Shown here: positions 63,243-64,000 of the stretch, in pieces
Numbering within the stretch: the stretch's first letter is position 1
How the letters are laid out: every line of letters starts with the position of its first letter
Origin: Pirellulales bacterium
Lineage (GTDB): Bacteria > Planctomycetota > Planctomycetia > Pirellulales > JACPPG01
DNA length: 64,000 nt
Reading direction: 5' to 3'
NCBI GenBank assembly: GCA_036490175.1
Contig: DASXEJ010000026.1
Location: 1-64,000, forward strand
The notes under the pieces: model-generated
Databases searched by the model: none
What the model was told of the DNA's origin: nothing
Seen by the model: only the letters and a program-made list of their open reading frames with translations
Made by a program: the position numbers and the translations under genes

Positions 63243-64000
63243 CTACTTTTTCTCGGCCGCTGGCGGCTCGGCCAGCTTGGCTCCCTTTTTCAGGCAATAC
63301 AGCCGGGCTGCCGTGCGCAACAGCATCTTGTCGCCGACAATGGCCGGCGTCGCCATGCACATGTCGTCTTCGGCCAGGTCGTTGGTGCGCACGATCTCGA
63401 ACTCGCGCCCGGCCTTGATGACAAAGGTCTTGCCGTCTTCGTTCGCGCAAAAGATCTCGTCATTGTAGGCCCAGGGGCTTGATGTGAAGGCTTTGCCCTC
63501 GGGCAGACGTTGCTTGTCATAGATCATCTCGCCGGTCAGCGAGTCGAAACAACTGAGGAATCCACGATCCATCAGCACGTACAGCAATCCCTTGTAGATA
63601 ATCGACGTAGGATTGTACGGCGCGCCGTCTTTCTGGCACCACACGATGAAGTCGTTGCTCGTTTGGTCGTCGGCCAGGCTGATATCGCCTGAGGCTCCGG
63701 GCTTGATTGCCAACAGCGGCTTTTTCTTGTCCATCACATAGCCCGAGCTGACGTAAAGCAAACCGTCTTTGGCGTACGGCACCGCGATGGTGATCGAGGA
63801 CATGCCGCCAAACTCGTACAGCAAGTTGCCGTTGAGATCGTAAGAGCGCACCTTCTTGGTGCCAGGGGTAATGATCTCGGTGCGGAGATCGTTCTCCCAG
63901 ATGAACGGCGTCGCCCAATTGCTCTTCTCGTCACGCTCGACGCGCCATATCTGATCGCAGGTGGCGGCGTCGAGACAAGCCAGGTACGACTCTTCCTCGT
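63243..64000 (-). CDS. PQQ-like beta-propeller protein, partial
   Basis: Only the C-terminal 252 residues are in the window; the frame runs open to the edge, so the 5' end lies outside. Repeated strands such as YLACLDAATCDQIWRVE, LLYVSSGYVMDKKKPLLAI and SLTGEMIYDKQRLPEGKAF are typical of PQQ-like (PF13360) propellers in planctomycetes. No PQQ-binding residues can be judged. It converges on the TPR-redoxin gene with a 26-base gap. Confidence 0.85.
   Translation of the reverse strand, partial: EEESYLACLDAATCDQIWRVERDEKSNWATPFIWENDLRTEIITPGTKKVRSYDLNGNLLYEFGGMSSITIAVPYAKDGLLYVSSGYVMDKKKPLLAIKPGASGDISLADDQTSNDFIVWCQKDGAPYNPTSIIYKGLLYVLMDRGFLSCFDSLTGEMIYDKQRLPEGKAFTSSPWAYNDEIFCANEDGKTFVIKAGREFEIVRTNDLAEDDMCMATPAIVGDKMLLRTAARLYCLKKGAKLAEPPAAEKK

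Overview
The window is GC-rich bacterial chromosome, most likely from a planctomycete of the Pirellulales type. The evidence is a DUF1559-like pseudopilin domain fused to an anti-sigma factor, a planctomycete-type EF-Tu switch I, PQQ-propeller and TPR-redoxin secreted proteins, and loosely packed ribosomal operons with 50-200 base spacers. No insertion sequence, prophage, CRISPR array, rRNA gene or replication origin was seen. The lineage below phylum cannot be fixed from this sequence alone.

Layout. (1) 1-7.0 kb, accessory: a minus-strand ECF sigma/anti-sigma pair, a secreted DUF6786-like protein, a SAM methyltransferase, a DUF3891 protein and a secreted protein of unknown function. (2) 7.4-9.5 kb: a sigma-70-family factor with three helix-turn-helix-like segments in front of a core that seems to lack region 3. 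(3) 9.65-24.6 kb: tRNA-Thr(UGU), Tyr(GUA), Gly(UCC), Thr(GGU), tuf, tRNA-Trp, secE, nusG, rplKAJL, rpoB and rpoC, the same order as the E. coli tufB/rpoBC region. (4) 24.6-28.0 kb: the str cluster rpsL, rpsG and an EF-G that looks like the mitochondrial-EFG2/spdEFG2 type, without a second tuf. (5) 28.0-41.5 kb: the S10 and spc clusters from rpsJ to secY, adk and map, headed by a near-consensus promoter. (6) 41.6-45.3 kb: rpmJ, rpsM, rpsK, rpsD, rpoA, rplQ with its own good promoter. rpmD (L30), infA (IF1) and rpmG (L33) are not at their usual places.

(7) 45.3-64 kb, envelope and accessory: a putative metallopeptidase, a lipoprotein, class II aldolase, then kdsD, kdsC and a 1051-residue membrane-anchored protein with LptA/LptC-like repeats, which sits exactly where lptC-lptA sit in proteobacteria. 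Esterase, hpt, a GT4 glycosyltransferase, a catalytically degenerate GH2-like protein, a prepilin-like protein, a TPR-redoxin fusion and a partial PQQ-propeller protein follow.

How the parts work together: regions 3-6 encode transcription and translation machinery plus Sec translocation. The kds-lpt block would make Kdo and move lipopolysaccharide outward. The most interesting points are the giant Lpt-bridge candidate, the multi-HTH sigma factor, the Arg88 form of S12 that predicts streptomycin resistance, the EFG2-like EF-G in the str operon, the altered EF-Tu switch I, and short tandem duplications in ribosomal spacers, several of which copy the upstream gene's stop codon.
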